DNA from: Pandoraea eparura
Lineage (GTDB): Bacteria > Pseudomonadota > Gammaproteobacteria > Burkholderiales > Burkholderiaceae
Length of the DNA stretch: 64,000 bases
Direction: 5' to 3'
Assembly: GCF_902459725.1 (NCBI RefSeq)
Contig: NZ_CABPSH010000009.1
Coordinates: forward strand, 1 to 64,000
Shown: positions 19,444-28,244 of the stretch, one piece after another
Layout of the letters: each line of letters opens with the position of its first letter
Numbering within the stretch: position 1 is the stretch's first letter
Notes under the pieces: model-generated
What the model was told of the DNA's origin: nothing
Seen by the model: only the letters and a program-made list of their open reading frames with translations
The model's database searches: none
Position numbers and translations under genes: made by a program

Positions 19444-19671
19444 ATGGGAATCCTTGATCTCGCAGGAGAAGTCGTCGGCGCCGTTGCGGCGGTGGAAGCG
19501 CTGGAGAAGGCCGATCCGAATGCCTCATTGCTCACGACGGGCGCAGCGGCAATCGCCGGATTTGAAGGGGCCGGCGCCCTTGAGTCGTTTGCCGAAAAGA
19601 AGCGCGACGGCCAAGACGTCAGTGAATCCGACGCAACGGACGCGTCGAATACCCCGGACACCGCTGTTTGA
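19444..19671 (+). CDS. Small acidic protein of unknown function
   Basis: 75 residues with a strong ribosome site (AAGGAG) before the ATG. The N-terminal half is Ala/Val/Gly-rich and could form an amphipathic or membrane-associated helix (AGEVVGAVAAVEALEKA). The C-terminal half is rich in Asp, Ser and Thr. I recognise no family. The good start signal and clean stop support a real gene. It lies 42 bp before a small periplasmic protein gene on the same strand. Confidence 0.6.
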   Translation: MGILDLAGEVVGAVAAVEALEKADPNASLLTTGAAAIAGFEGAGALESFAEKKRDGQDVSESDATDASNTPDTAV

Positions 19672-19712
19672 GCCTGAGTCCCTCCTCTTCAACCCGCATT
19701 GTCGACGCACAA

Positions 19713-19982
19713 ATGAAACATCCGAAAACGCTCTTCATACTGGTCGGCCTGGGTATTGGCATGGCAAGCACGGCGCAAGCCTCCGACATCACCGTCAATC
19801 TTGGCCCGCCACGCTCGGCGCCTCCCGTGGTCGTTGAGCAAGGTTGGCATGGCGATCGATATTGGGATGGGCATCGCTATTGGGAACGCAAGGAGTGGGA
19901 GGCGCATCACCGCCCACATCCGCAAGCGTCGCGTCGTGACCGCGAGTGCGCTCACCCGCATGGCCGACACGGTCGTTGCTGA
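19713..19982 (+). CDS. Small periplasmic protein, resembling the DUF2502/YpeC type
   Basis: 89 residues. A Sec signal peptide is clear (LFILVGLGIGMASTAQA, cleavage before SD). The mature part is rich in Trp, Tyr, His and Arg (HGDRYWDGHRYWERKEW), like YpeC-type proteins of unknown function, and ends in a His/Arg-rich tail. No strong ribosome site is visible; the ATG at 19713 was chosen because it begins the signal peptide. The following gap to 20164 contains nothing I can assign. Confidence 0.6.
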   Translation: MKHPKTLFILVGLGIGMASTAQASDITVNLGPPRSAPPVVVEQGWHGDRYWDGHRYWERKEWEAHHRPHPQASRRDRECAHPHGRHGRC

Positions 19983-20163
19983 AAGCAAACGAGCCACTGC
20001 AGGGCAACCAGATCCCGGCGGGCTTACCTGCCATCGGGAACGGTTGCCCGTCTCTCTCCTCCCCGGCCTCAGGTCAAACTCGTCCAATGGAAATGGATAT
20101 GGGGTATTGACCGCAACGGCCGCTGTCGTCGCTCGGGGTCCAAACGATAACCGGGTCCAGACG

Positions 20164-20931
20164 TTAAGCGAGACGCCTTACGGATATCGTCGGGCGCGCC
20201 GATACCGACTTCCCGTCGTACGACAATTCGCTGGGCTCCATCAATCGATAACCTCGACAATAGACCGAGCTGAGATGCCATCCCCGGCTTAGCGTCCAGC
20301 CAAGCTTTTTGCGCAACCTGTGAATGTGGGTATCCAGGGTGCGAGACATCGCATCAAAGCTGTCCCCCCACACCAACCGTCCAAGCAGTTCACGCGAAAG
20401 TGTTTTGCCGCAATATCGCAAGAACATCTTGGCGAGCAGGAATTCCTTCGCTGTCAATTTGATACGAACGCCAGCGCAAAGCATCACGCTTTTCGTGAGG
20501 TCTAGACAATACTCGCCCCGAATCAGCAAACTGCTCGGCCGATGAATCAACGGAATCTGACGCCGAAGCACTGCCCTACAACGAACCAACACCGCCAGAT
20601 GATCGAACGGTGCGGTCATGTAGTCGTCCGCGCCCACTTCCATCGCCGCGTTGAATTCCGTGTGCAACCTGCTGTCGCCCAACAGAAGAATTGGCGCATC
20701 GACATCAAGACACGCGTGGATCAGCATGACGGCGTCCGCCGCGGAACCCGCAAATGAGGTCACGTCAAGGAGCAGGATGTCGCACGCATTCTGCGAGAGC
20801 CAGTCGACCGCATCAACGCCGCCCTCTTCCAGCATCAAGGCCTGGCCGTACCTCGCCGATGCCATGCTGCGAACCTTCCACGCGGCAGGCGTTGTGTCCA
20901 CCAGCAGCGCATTGATGCGTTCAGGCCGCAT
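20164..20931 (-). CDS. OmpR-type response regulator with degenerate receiver
   Basis: 255 residues. The C-terminal OmpR/PhoB winged helix is well preserved (KLTAKEFLLAKMFLRYCGKTLSRELL, RTLDTHIHRLRKKLG, YCRGYRL). The receiver keeps a candidate phospho-acceptor Asp (DILLLDVTS) but is damaged elsewhere. The N-terminal acidic pair reads VDTT and the conserved Lys is replaced (DDYMTAPFDH, normally KPF). The switch Thr/Ser position in LLLGDS is also unusual. It may act independently of phosphorylation. No histidine kinase is adjacent. It overlaps the small gene upstream by 11 bp, so the two are probably co-translated. Confidence 0.85.
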   Translation of the reverse strand: MRPERINALLVDTTPAAWKVRSMASARYGQALMLEEGGVDAVDWLSQNACDILLLDVTSFAGSAADAVMLIHACLDVDAPILLLGDSRLHTEFNAAMEVGADDYMTAPFDHLAVLVRCRAVLRRQIPLIHRPSSLLIRGEYCLDLTKSVMLCAGVRIKLTAKEFLLAKMFLRYCGKTLSRELLGRLVWGDSFDAMSRTLDTHIHRLRKKLGWTLSRGWHLSSVYCRGYRLMEPSELSYDGKSVSARPTISVRRLA

Positions 20932-21172
20932 TGCTTCTCGCCCCTCGTACCATGCCATCGACGATTCGCATCGCCCGGGCCAATGCGGCCTCTCGAATGT
21001 CGTTCGGCGAGCCGGTTTCCGACATCGTCCAGGCGTGCAATGCGCCGGCGCCACTTGCGCCCGCATGTGGAATCTGCTCGATTCGTACCGAAACGTCGAC
21101 GCGATCACCGTTCAGACGGATCGCAATCGCTATCGAATGTCTTTGATACGAAAAGGTATGTGTCTCGCTCAT
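20921..21172 (-). CDS. Small protein of unknown function, coupled to the atypical regulator
   Basis: 83 residues. The sequence has a beta-rich first half (SIAIAIRLNGDRVDVSVRIEQI) and a helical end (DIREAALARAMRIVDGMV). It shows no signal peptide and no family I can name. Its stop overlaps the start of the response regulator by 11 bp, and GAGAAA precedes the start. This arrangement suggests it is real and works with, or is regulated like, the regulator. Confidence 0.6.
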   Translation of the reverse strand: MSETHTFSYQRHSIAIAIRLNGDRVDVSVRIEQIPHAGASGAGALHAWTMSETGSPNDIREAALARAMRIVDGMVRGARSNAA

Positions 21173-21233
21173 TTCACTGATTTCTCTGCGCGAAATCGCA
21201 TGGCACTACGCTGGTGAGGCATTTCCGGCGCGA

Positions 21234-21542
21234 TCAAACGCGAGACATCATGCGCGGCGATCCTCGCCTGGAAGTGTCATCCGTCGTCTTGATGCAGTTG
21301 ATGAATTCGCGGCCGGCGGGCGTGAGGCGCGTCACGCCCCTCTCGCGCCAAACCACGCCGTCCGATGTATTTTCGTAACGAATCTGCGACGTCGCATAAC
21401 CATGCTTGGCGAGCAACAGCACATGCAGCCCAACGGAATCCTTGGACAGCAGTGGAAACTCCGCAAACATTGCAGCGATACCGTCGGGAGATTCGTTCAG
21501 GCAATCAAGCAACGCTTTGTACAGACTAAAGTTGATTCGCAT
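21234..21542 (-). CDS. Small protein, possible winged-helix, unknown function
   Basis: 102 residues with GGAG 8 nt before the ATG. The pattern of helices, LLAKHGYATSQIRYE and the LTPAGREFIN segment resemble small winged-helix proteins of the DUF2513/YjcQ kind, often phage-related, but I cannot assign it firmly. It is the first gene of a three-gene minus-strand set with the 83-residue protein and the atypical response regulator. The aquaporin terminator lies just upstream, so its promoter should be within 21543-21660. Confidence 0.6.
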   Translation of the reverse strand: MRINFSLYKALLDCLNESPDGIAAMFAEFPLLSKDSVGLHVLLLAKHGYATSQIRYENTSDGVVWRERGVTRLTPAGREFINCIKTTDDTSRRGSPRMMSRV

Positions 21543-21659
21543 GCTTTACTCCATCGCCTGCCCCATCATCCGTCGGGCGACTGGAAGCGCTGTCACCCGA
21601 CTGACTTGACGACGCGCGCAAAAGCGACGACGTTCGGCAGGTTGCCCCCATCAACGGTA

Positions 21660-21693
21660 AAGATAAAAAGAGCCAGGCACTGAGTGCCTGGCT
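21660..21693 (-). terminator. Rho-independent terminator of aqpZ
   Basis: Perfect 10-bp inverted repeat AGCCAGGCAC (21671-21680) with its complement (21684-21693), 3-nt loop. Read on the minus strand it is followed by CTTTTTATCTTT. It lies about 130 bp after the aqpZ stop. Confidence 0.88.
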
Positions 21694-21820
21694 TTAGAGA
21701 ATGTGCCGCCGATACCGGGGGGGCCAACAGCGGCACAAGATCAGTCTATTGAAGTGCGCGACGTCAATTGCAAAAAATTGATACAGCGCGTGCGGCAGCG
21801 ATGGATGAACGACGGGAAAT

Positions 21821-22516
21821 TCAGCACTCGGGCACCGATATCGCCCGACTGGCGAGACCGCCACAAGCCGCACCCAGTATCGGCGCCACCCAGAAGACCC
21901 AGAGCTGCTGAAGCGCCAAACCACCAAGCATCAGCGCGGGGCCGGTGGAGCGGGCCGGATTCACCGACGTGTTCGATACCGGAATAGTGACGAGGTGAAT
22001 CAACGTGAGCGCGAGGCCAATGGCAATCGGCGCCATGCCAGCGTGCGCATCGGGCGCCGTGACGCGCGCGATGATGAAAACGAAGAAGCCCGTAGTGATC
22101 GCCTCAGTCAGAAACACCGGCCAAAGCGCGAAGCCGGACGGCGAGCCTTGACCAAAACCATTCGCGGCCAGACCACTCACGTGCAGATCAAAACCCGGTC
22201 GAAGCTCGGCGAGGTAAAGCAACACCGCACTCGCCGCGATAGCGCCACACAGCTGCGCCAGAACGTACACCGGCACCGCTCTCCATTGAAATCTCCCGGC
22301 CACCGCCATACCGACGCTCACGGCCGGGTTCAGGTGACACCCCGACACCGGGCCAATCGAGTAAGCCATGGTAAGTACGGTCAATCCAAACGCTAGTGCA
22401 ACGCCCGAAAAACCAATGCCCAACGCGGGAAATCCGGCAGCCAACACTGCCGCACCGCAACCACAAAATACCAACCAAAAGGTGCCAATCCCCTCTGCAG
22501 CGGCTTTCCTGAACAT
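21821..22516 (-). CDS. aqpZ: Aquaporin Z
   Basis: 231 residues, normal for AqpZ. Six membrane helices and the two half-helix NPA motifs are visible: HLNPAVSVG and SVNPARSTGP. The selectivity-filter Arg follows the second NPA, as in water-selective channels. The ATG at 22516 opens the MFRKAAAEGIGTFWLV first helix. It conducts water across the inner membrane and fits the osmotic and envelope theme of the neighbourhood. It is monocistronic with its own terminator. Confidence 0.95.
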   Translation of the reverse strand: MFRKAAAEGIGTFWLVFCGCGAAVLAAGFPALGIGFSGVALAFGLTVLTMAYSIGPVSGCHLNPAVSVGMAVAGRFQWRAVPVYVLAQLCGAIAASAVLLYLAELRPGFDLHVSGLAANGFGQGSPSGFALWPVFLTEAITTGFFVFIIARVTAPDAHAGMAPIAIGLALTLIHLVTIPVSNTSVNPARSTGPALMLGGLALQQLWVFWVAPILGAACGGLASRAISVPEC

Positions 22517-22724
22517 CCTTCACTCTCCGATCGGCGAATCACAAAAGGACTCAATGTATCGTCGCTCGCTATGCACAATGTGAACATTTGCGTACGCGGC
22601 GCCGGATGAATGGGCCCCATCAAGTGCAATTCGATCGGTGACAAAGTTTAACAATGCGCCCTTGCGCAACACCGACAATAGCCGCCGAAATCCCTATACG
22701 CACTGAAACAGAGTATTGAATCCC

Positions 22725-22982
22725 ATGGAGCACGACGTGATTTCTTGGATCGTTGCCGGCGGTATCGCGGGCTGGGTGACCGGCCGCCTTATGCGCAGCG
22801 GCGGATTCGGCCTGATCATCGATGTCGTGGTCGGGATGATGGGCGGTTTGCTCGGTGGCTGGATGACGACTGTCATCATTCTGGGGGCCAGCGGCCAATT
22901 TATGGCATCGGTCGTCACCGCATTCGGTTGCGCCGTGCTGGTTCTCCATCTCGTGCGCCCCCTCAAACCCGACTACGACTGA
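22725..22982 (+). CDS. GlsB/YeaQ/YmgE-family small membrane protein (copy 1)
   Basis: 85 residues with three hydrophobic segments and the family signature GGFGLIIDVVVGMMGGLLGG. These are also called transglycosylase-associated proteins; their function is unclear, and several relatives are stress-induced. The ATG at 22725 was chosen because the second copy at 29272 starts with the same MEH. It is divergent from aqpZ and convergent with the LysM-FecR gene. Together with the second copy it brackets the CHASE2 signalling cluster. Confidence 0.88.
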   Translation: MEHDVISWIVAGGIAGWVTGRLMRSGGFGLIIDVVVGMMGGLLGGWMTTVIILGASGQFMASVVTAFGCAVLVLHLVRPLKPDYD

Positions 22983-23029
22983 GCTGCCTCATCGCACTCG
23001 AGTGTCACGCACTTCGGGGCGGCGCGTCG

Positions 23030-24760
23030 CTATTCCCCCACGCGCAGCAGTCCGTTCTCGGTCCGAATCGCATTGCCTTGCGAATTACGCACGTAGTCCA
23101 CGACCTCGATGTACTGTGGCTGCGAAAACGCCGCCTCGCGGTCGGCGTCATTGTCCGTGGGCTTCAGCGCGTCCAGGTTCGCAACGCGCACGAAGTAGCC
23201 GCCGGGCGCCGGGCGCGCCATTCGAACGTCATTCCCTTGCGTGATTGTGTCGACGACAATGGCCTTGAATGCCATGTCGCGCGCCAGCTGGACACGGTAG
23301 TTCGACGCGACGCCATCCTGATTGGCCTCGCCCGCATTCCAACGAATATGGAACGTGTTGCCCCCATCATCGCTGACCAACGGCGTCGGCCCCGGACGAC
23401 GCGACTCGAAGGTGCCCGGCGTCCCCCACGGTCCGAACGTCCCATCGGCAGCAAGTGACCGAACGCGCCACCACCACGTCCCCGGCGCGACACGACGTCC
23501 AACGGAGGTTTCGCCGGTGCGCACACGCTGAACATCGCGTGAAAACGTCGCGTCGGGCGAAAGCGCCAGTTCATATTGAACCGCGTCACCGACAGCGCCC
23601 CAGTTGAAAATCACATCGTCACTGAAATGCTTCGACCCATTGACGGGCGCCACAGCGAACGGCGCCGCAGGGTGCAGGCGCACACTGATGGGCATGACGG
23701 CGTCGGCACCATCAAATCCGCTTGCGTCGATCGCGGTGACAACGAGCGTCAGATTGCCCTCCGGCAGGTGGGCGAGCACCGCTGTCGGCACCTCGACGCG
23801 TTGCGACGAAAGCCATTCGGTATGGGCTTCGTCGCGCGCAACGATCACGCGGTAGCTCACGGCCCCCTTCACGGGCGTCCAACGCACGGACGCGTTGTCA
23901 CCGACAACAGGCCCGGACAGTGCCTCGATGGTCGGCGCGTCGAGCATGGGCACCTGATGTGACACGGTTCCCGCCTGGGAGACCGCGACACCGTGCCCCG
24001 CCACCACCACCGTCGGCGAGCTGCGTCGGCTCGAATCCACGTTCACCTTGCCTTCGAGCACCGTGGTCCGACTGATCTGATGCGCGATGGCCACACGGAA
24101 ACGCGTTCCGCGCACGCCGGTCACCATCGTCGGCGTGTTCATCTCGAATCGGCCAACGCCTGTACCACGGGGAGCCACGCGAGATTCTGCTCCGCCCTTG
24201 AGGACATTGATGATGGTGTCGATCAACGACGATTTCGCGAACACGCGCGCCCGTTGGATTTCGGCGACGGCATTCTGCGGCACGGTGACCCTCGTGCCAT
24301 CGCTCAGCTCAAGGGTAGCCGTGCCCCGGGACGCCACCTCGATTCGGGCACCTTCATGCAGCCACATGCCGACGGTCACCGGACCCCCGTTGCTGCGAAC
24401 GTCCCCCTGGACGAAGACGACGTGTGCGGCGCTGGCAATCACGGGGATGAGCCTGAGGGGGATCCTGATGACCATCCCCGTTGGCATATGCATGGGATCG
24501 GCGACATGGTTTTGGCTCTGGAGCACGTGCCACTCGTCACTGCTATCCATATATCGCTGCGCCAGGCCAAACAACGTGTCGCCCGATTCCACGCGATATA
24601 CGAATTCCTGTCCCTGCGTTCCCAACGGCTGGGCGAGCGCGGCCCCCGAGACCGCGATCCCGACGATCACCGCAAGCATCCTGCTCGTCGTCGCGGAAGA
24701 GCACGTTGGGCTCGGCGCGCGCGCTCGTTCTATCAGGCCAAATGCACCACGAATCATCAT
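23030..24760 (-). CDS. LysM-FecR domain secreted protein
   Basis: 576 residues. A signal peptide is likely (core MLAVIVGIAVSGAALAQ, near residues 28-44). Next come a LysM peptidoglycan-binding domain (about 52-102, YRVESGDTLFGLAQRYM), a FecR-type domain (about 118-225, with GARIEVASRGTATLELSDG and MVTGVRGTRFRVA), and then about 300 residues of beta-sandwich repeats resembling fibronectin-type modules (VRWTPVKGAVSYRV, FNWGAVGDAVQYEL). It overlaps the upstream response regulator by 4 nt (ATGA), so it is part of the signalling operon. I infer a periplasmic, cell-wall-linked sensor or effector partner of the CHASE2 kinase; it lacks the TonB/sigma context of classical FecR. Confidence 0.88.
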   Translation of the reverse strand: MMIRGAFGLIERARAPSPTCSSATTSRMLAVIVGIAVSGAALAQPLGTQGQEFVYRVESGDTLFGLAQRYMDSSDEWHVLQSQNHVADPMHMPTGMVIRIPLRLIPVIASAAHVVFVQGDVRSNGGPVTVGMWLHEGARIEVASRGTATLELSDGTRVTVPQNAVAEIQRARVFAKSSLIDTIINVLKGGAESRVAPRGTGVGRFEMNTPTMVTGVRGTRFRVAIAHQISRTTVLEGKVNVDSSRRSSPTVVVAGHGVAVSQAGTVSHQVPMLDAPTIEALSGPVVGDNASVRWTPVKGAVSYRVIVARDEAHTEWLSSQRVEVPTAVLAHLPEGNLTLVVTAIDASGFDGADAVMPISVRLHPAAPFAVAPVNGSKHFSDDVIFNWGAVGDAVQYELALSPDATFSRDVQRVRTGETSVGRRVAPGTWWWRVRSLAADGTFGPWGTPGTFESRRPGPTPLVSDDGGNTFHIRWNAGEANQDGVASNYRVQLARDMAFKAIVVDTITQGNDVRMARPAPGGYFVRVANLDALKPTDNDADREAAFSQPQYIEVVDYVRNSQGNAIRTENGLLRVGE

Positions 24761-25476
24761 TCGACTACCCCTACCTCCGATTCATTCGAATCCACGCATT
24801 CGAGACGAAAACCCTTGCCATAGACGGACACCAGCTTCACACCATTTTCGGGACGCAATGCGAGCTTCACGCGAAGTCGCGAAAGATGGGTATCCACCGT
24901 TCGAGAGTCTCGCCCAATCTGACGCCCCCAAACCGCCTTTTCAACGGTTTCACGGTTAAGCGTTTTCCCCACATTGCGGAACAGGAAAAGCACAAGATCG
25001 AACTCTCTCGGGGAGATGGACACCAGATCACCATGAATTCTGACCGTCTGCGAACGCGTACTGATCGAATAGGAGCCAATCTGAATGAGGTCTTCGCTTC
25101 GCGTGACGTCCGGCAGTGCGCGACGCAGAATGGCTTGAATTCGCGCCCCCATCTCCCCGGCTCGCACCGGTTTGACCATGTAATCGTCGGCGCCCGCCTC
25201 GATGGCACGCACCATGTCGTCCTCGAGTGTGCGATTCGTCACAAACAGAACGGGCGGCAGATCCCCCAACTCATTGCGCACCCACCGGAGCAGATCCAAC
25301 CCGCTCATGTCGGGAAGTTGCCAATCCAGAACCACGAGATCATATGGCTCCCGCCTGGCCGCAGCCATGAAGGTAGCGCCCGAGGCAAAGCCCTCGCAGA
25401 CATGACCAATTCCCGTCAGGATTTGACGAATCATTTCCGCCTGATCCTCGTCATCCTCCACCGATGCAATTCTCAT
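24757..25476 (-). CDS. OmpR-family response regulator (downstream copy)
   Basis: 239 residues from the ATG at 25476. The receiver is complete: acidic pair in VEDDEDQ, phospho-acceptor Asp in VVLDWQLPDMSG, switch Thr in LFVTNR and Lys in DDYMVKPVR. The winged-helix domain follows (SISPREFDLVLFLFRNVGK, RTVDTHLSRLRVKL, YGKGFRLE). It is a clear paralogue of the regulator at 28245, with the same length and the same DWQLPDMSG stretch. It lies 166 bp after the CHASE2 kinase and overlaps the LysM-FecR gene by 4 nt. Confidence 0.94.
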   Translation of the reverse strand: MRIASVEDDEDQAEMIRQILTGIGHVCEGFASGATFMAAARREPYDLVVLDWQLPDMSGLDLLRWVRNELGDLPPVLFVTNRTLEDDMVRAIEAGADDYMVKPVRAGEMGARIQAILRRALPDVTRSEDLIQIGSYSISTRSQTVRIHGDLVSISPREFDLVLFLFRNVGKTLNRETVEKAVWGRQIGRDSRTVDTHLSRLRVKLALRPENGVKLVSVYGKGFRLECVDSNESEVGVVE

Positions 25477-25502
25477 TTCCTCACCTGCAAACGACAATAT
25501 TT

Positions 25503-25539
25503 CCGCAAGATGCCAAAGTAACCAATCGATATCTTGCGG
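25503..25539. promoter_or_regulatory. Inverted repeat and shared motif upstream of the second regulator
   Basis: Perfect 9-bp inverted repeat CCGCAAGAT (25503-25511) and ATCTTGCGG (25531-25539). Read on the minus strand, one arm begins CCGCAAGATATC, which differs at one base from CCGTAAGATATC upstream of the kinase (28167-28178). It starts 27 bp upstream of the regulator ATG. It may be an operator of the paralogous regulators or a leader hairpin. Confidence 0.45.
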
Positions 25540-25642
25540 CGTCCACGGCGCTCAAATGAAAACTCTTGTGAACTTTTCCACCGCGCGACACTCCCGGATC
25601 GTCGACGTGGAACCGTCCGCCTGCCCCCCCCCGCATGACGAG

Positions 25643-28123
25643 TCACGGCATCATGTCGCACGAAAGCGTTGAATGCGGCAACGTCATTCTGAACGTCGCG
25701 CCTTCACCGGCGACACTGCTCAACGAAATACTGCCCCCGTGTCGCTCTGCAACGGTTTTGACGAACACCAGTCCGAGTCCCACGCCGGATGGGCGATCGT
25801 GCGTGCCATGCTGCACCCGCGAAAAGGGCTTGAACAGTCTCTGCTGGTCATCGGGTGAAATACCAACCCCCTTATCCTCGACTTCAATGACATAGCCGCT
25901 CGCCAAGCTGTAGAGCCTTATCGATACCGCGCTATCAGCCGAACTGAACTTGATGGCGTTACTCACGAGATTCGCAACGGCTCGCGCCAACAACATCGGC
26001 TCGACTCTTGCGACAAAGGCCCGGTCTTCGATGTCCACATTCAGCCGAATCTGCCGGGACTGCGCAAGCGCCCAAAGTTCGTCTGCGGCGTCGAGAACCA
26101 CCCCCGCGATATCCGTTTCAACGAAGTCCCAGTGAGGTGCCTCCGCACGCGCGAGCTGAATGAAGTCATCCGCCAACTCCAGTGTCCGGTTGGCATATTC
26201 TCCGATTCGATCGAGCAATTGCGGCATGGGCAGTGCCTTGCGCGGCGTGCGCTGGAGATCGATCAGGGCAAGAATGGACGCTTGTGGCGAACGCATGTCA
26301 TGAGACACGAAGCGCAACGACTCCTCGCGTCGGTGCTCCGCCCGCCGGAGTTCCGTAATGTCGATACATGTCACGATGTGGCCCGCAACGCTGCCGGTAT
26401 CCCCATGCAGCGGCGCCCCACGAAGCAAAACTTCCTGACCCGTTCGGGTCGACAAATCGATTTCCGTCGGTTGCCCCATAGCGTTCCCCGCCCCCTGATC
26501 GGCACCGATGCCCGCACGGCAGAGAGCCTCCCAATAGGCCACCCCCTCGTCGGGCGATTCAAAAATCTCTTGCATGATGTCGCGAATATTCGGCAACTCG
26601 GCCACCGATGACGAATTTCGATGCCTCAGCGTTGAAGGCGCCAACTGCTGCATTCGACGATTGAGCAGCAGCACGCGGCCGGTCGGATCGCATATCAACG
26701 TCGGCTCGGTCAGCGCCTCAAGTCCGTCAGCAAGAAATCGGCGCATGTCGCGAAGCGCCGTAGTCAACCGAAACACTGCGTGCATTCTTGCGTCGAGATC
26801 GTGTCCGACCTCCTTCACCTCTGGCGATAGGTCGAGCAGACCCGGCTCCTTCTCCAACTGCCTCAGCCCGTCGCCGAGAAAGCGCAATGCCGCCTCCTGA
26901 CGCCGCCAGCTCCACAGCGGATATATCAATGCGGAAACAAACACCGCAGCGGTTGGCGGGAACCAGCGCTGCAAGGTCACCATCAGAACGACGCACAGCA
27001 CCAGGCTGCCGACGCAACATGCGGCGCACGCGAGCAACGCGTACTTTGGTCGAAGCCATAGGGACGCCAAACCAGCCAGTGCCACGGGCAAGAGCGAAAG
27101 CATCCAGAAGGGAACTTCCGGCAACGTCAGAATGCCCCGCCCCGTGCGCAGGGCTTGCACCGTATTGGCAATGACCTCAACGCCGCTCATGCCCTCGCCG
27201 TTCCTGGAAACCGGCGTGGGAAACACGTCGCCCAGCCCGCTGGCCGTCGCGCCAATCAGCACGACCTTGTTGCGAAATGCCTCGGCGGGAATCTTGCCGT
27301 CCAGCACATCGGCAACGGGCACCGTGGGAACGGTGCCCGGCGGCCCGGCGAACGGGATCCGAAATTTGTCTTGCCAGCGCCAATTGCCCCTCAGAACATC
27401 GCTCCCCGGTTCGACGCGATAAGGCGGCACACCGGAAGCGCCTCCCGGTGGCCCGACCACGGCCGCGGCAAAATGAGGCAATGGGTCGCTGCCGACGGAT
27501 TCTCGAAGATAGAGATGTCTCGCGACACCGTCCTTGTCCAGCAACATGTTGATATGCCCGACGCGGGCATGAAAAGCCGCCATGGGGCGGTGGATAACCG
27601 CCGCCCCCTGCATGGACTCGACGACCGCAGGCAAAACGACATTTCCAGCCTTGGCGATACTCGCTTGCAACGCCACATCATCCGCGGGGTGTTGGGCATC
27701 CGGTTCGGTAAGGATGACGTCCATGCCGATGACCTGCGGCGCATCGGCCGCGATACGATCTATCAGGCGCGCCAGGACAACGCGGCGCCACGGCCAACGA
27801 CCGATCTCCGAAAGACTTGCGTCGTCAATCGCCACAATCACAATGTCGGAGGGCACACTTTTGCCGGCCGCCCCCGCACTCATCGCAACGTCGTAGACAG
27901 CGCTATCCGAGCGCAACACCCATCCGCTTTCGGCGATCGCCACCAACAGCACGAATGCCCCGACCATCAGAACGGACCATTCGAGGTAAGAATTCCGCCG
28001 ATATTGCGCGAACGGCTGCCCCAACGCCCGGCGAAACTGCTCGGTCTTTTCCCACAGCGTCATCAAAGGCCGCATACGCAGATTTCCCCAGGACACCCAC
28101 AGAATTCCGCCCCGATCATCCAT
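25643..28123 (-). CDS. CHASE2-domain sensor histidine kinase
   Basis: 826 residues from the ATG at 28123. Another ATG at 28075 has a better ribosome site, so the start is uncertain. An N-terminal membrane helix precedes a CHASE2 extracytoplasmic sensor (about 75-340, with VIVAIDDASLSEIGRWPW), then three close membrane helices (about 350-430). A cytoplasmic PAS-like region follows, then HisKA with the phospho-acceptor in FVSHDMRSP and the ATPase boxes NLVSNAIKFSS, VEDKGVGIS and GVGLGLVFVK. All kinase motifs are intact. It sits between two paralogous response regulators, so it may phosphorylate both. Confidence 0.93.
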   Translation of the reverse strand: MDDRGGILWVSWGNLRMRPLMTLWEKTEQFRRALGQPFAQYRRNSYLEWSVLMVGAFVLLVAIAESGWVLRSDSAVYDVAMSAGAAGKSVPSDIVIVAIDDASLSEIGRWPWRRVVLARLIDRIAADAPQVIGMDVILTEPDAQHPADDVALQASIAKAGNVVLPAVVESMQGAAVIHRPMAAFHARVGHINMLLDKDGVARHLYLRESVGSDPLPHFAAAVVGPPGGASGVPPYRVEPGSDVLRGNWRWQDKFRIPFAGPPGTVPTVPVADVLDGKIPAEAFRNKVVLIGATASGLGDVFPTPVSRNGEGMSGVEVIANTVQALRTGRGILTLPEVPFWMLSLLPVALAGLASLWLRPKYALLACAACCVGSLVLCVVLMVTLQRWFPPTAAVFVSALIYPLWSWRRQEAALRFLGDGLRQLEKEPGLLDLSPEVKEVGHDLDARMHAVFRLTTALRDMRRFLADGLEALTEPTLICDPTGRVLLLNRRMQQLAPSTLRHRNSSSVAELPNIRDIMQEIFESPDEGVAYWEALCRAGIGADQGAGNAMGQPTEIDLSTRTGQEVLLRGAPLHGDTGSVAGHIVTCIDITELRRAEHRREESLRFVSHDMRSPQASILALIDLQRTPRKALPMPQLLDRIGEYANRTLELADDFIQLARAEAPHWDFVETDIAGVVLDAADELWALAQSRQIRLNVDIEDRAFVARVEPMLLARAVANLVSNAIKFSSADSAVSIRLYSLASGYVIEVEDKGVGISPDDQQRLFKPFSRVQHGTHDRPSGVGLGLVFVKTVAERHGGSISLSSVAGEGATFRMTLPHSTLSCDMMP

Positions 28124-28166
28124 GAACGTTGCGCGATGCAGGCACGCTCGACGGCGAAACGATGTG

Positions 28167-28178
28167 GATATCTTACGG
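28167..28178 (-). promoter_or_regulatory. CCGTAAGATATC motif upstream of the kinase
   Basis: A 12-bp motif 44 bp before the kinase ATG that matches 11 of 12 bases of the motif upstream of the second regulator (25528-25539). The shared position in front of two genes of one cluster suggests a regulator site; this is an inference from two copies only. Confidence 0.35.
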
Positions 28179-28244
28179 TAACATCGCGAGCGGCTCGTGG
28201 CGCAACGGTGCGGCGCCCTCCGCGCGTTGGCGTCGGGCGGCCTG

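Noticed and set aside
23030-24760. Classical FecR anti-sigma regulator of iron uptake
   Set aside because: No TonB receptor or ECF sigma gene is nearby and the protein carries a LysM domain and fibronectin-like repeats, which fits a different, wall-linked role.
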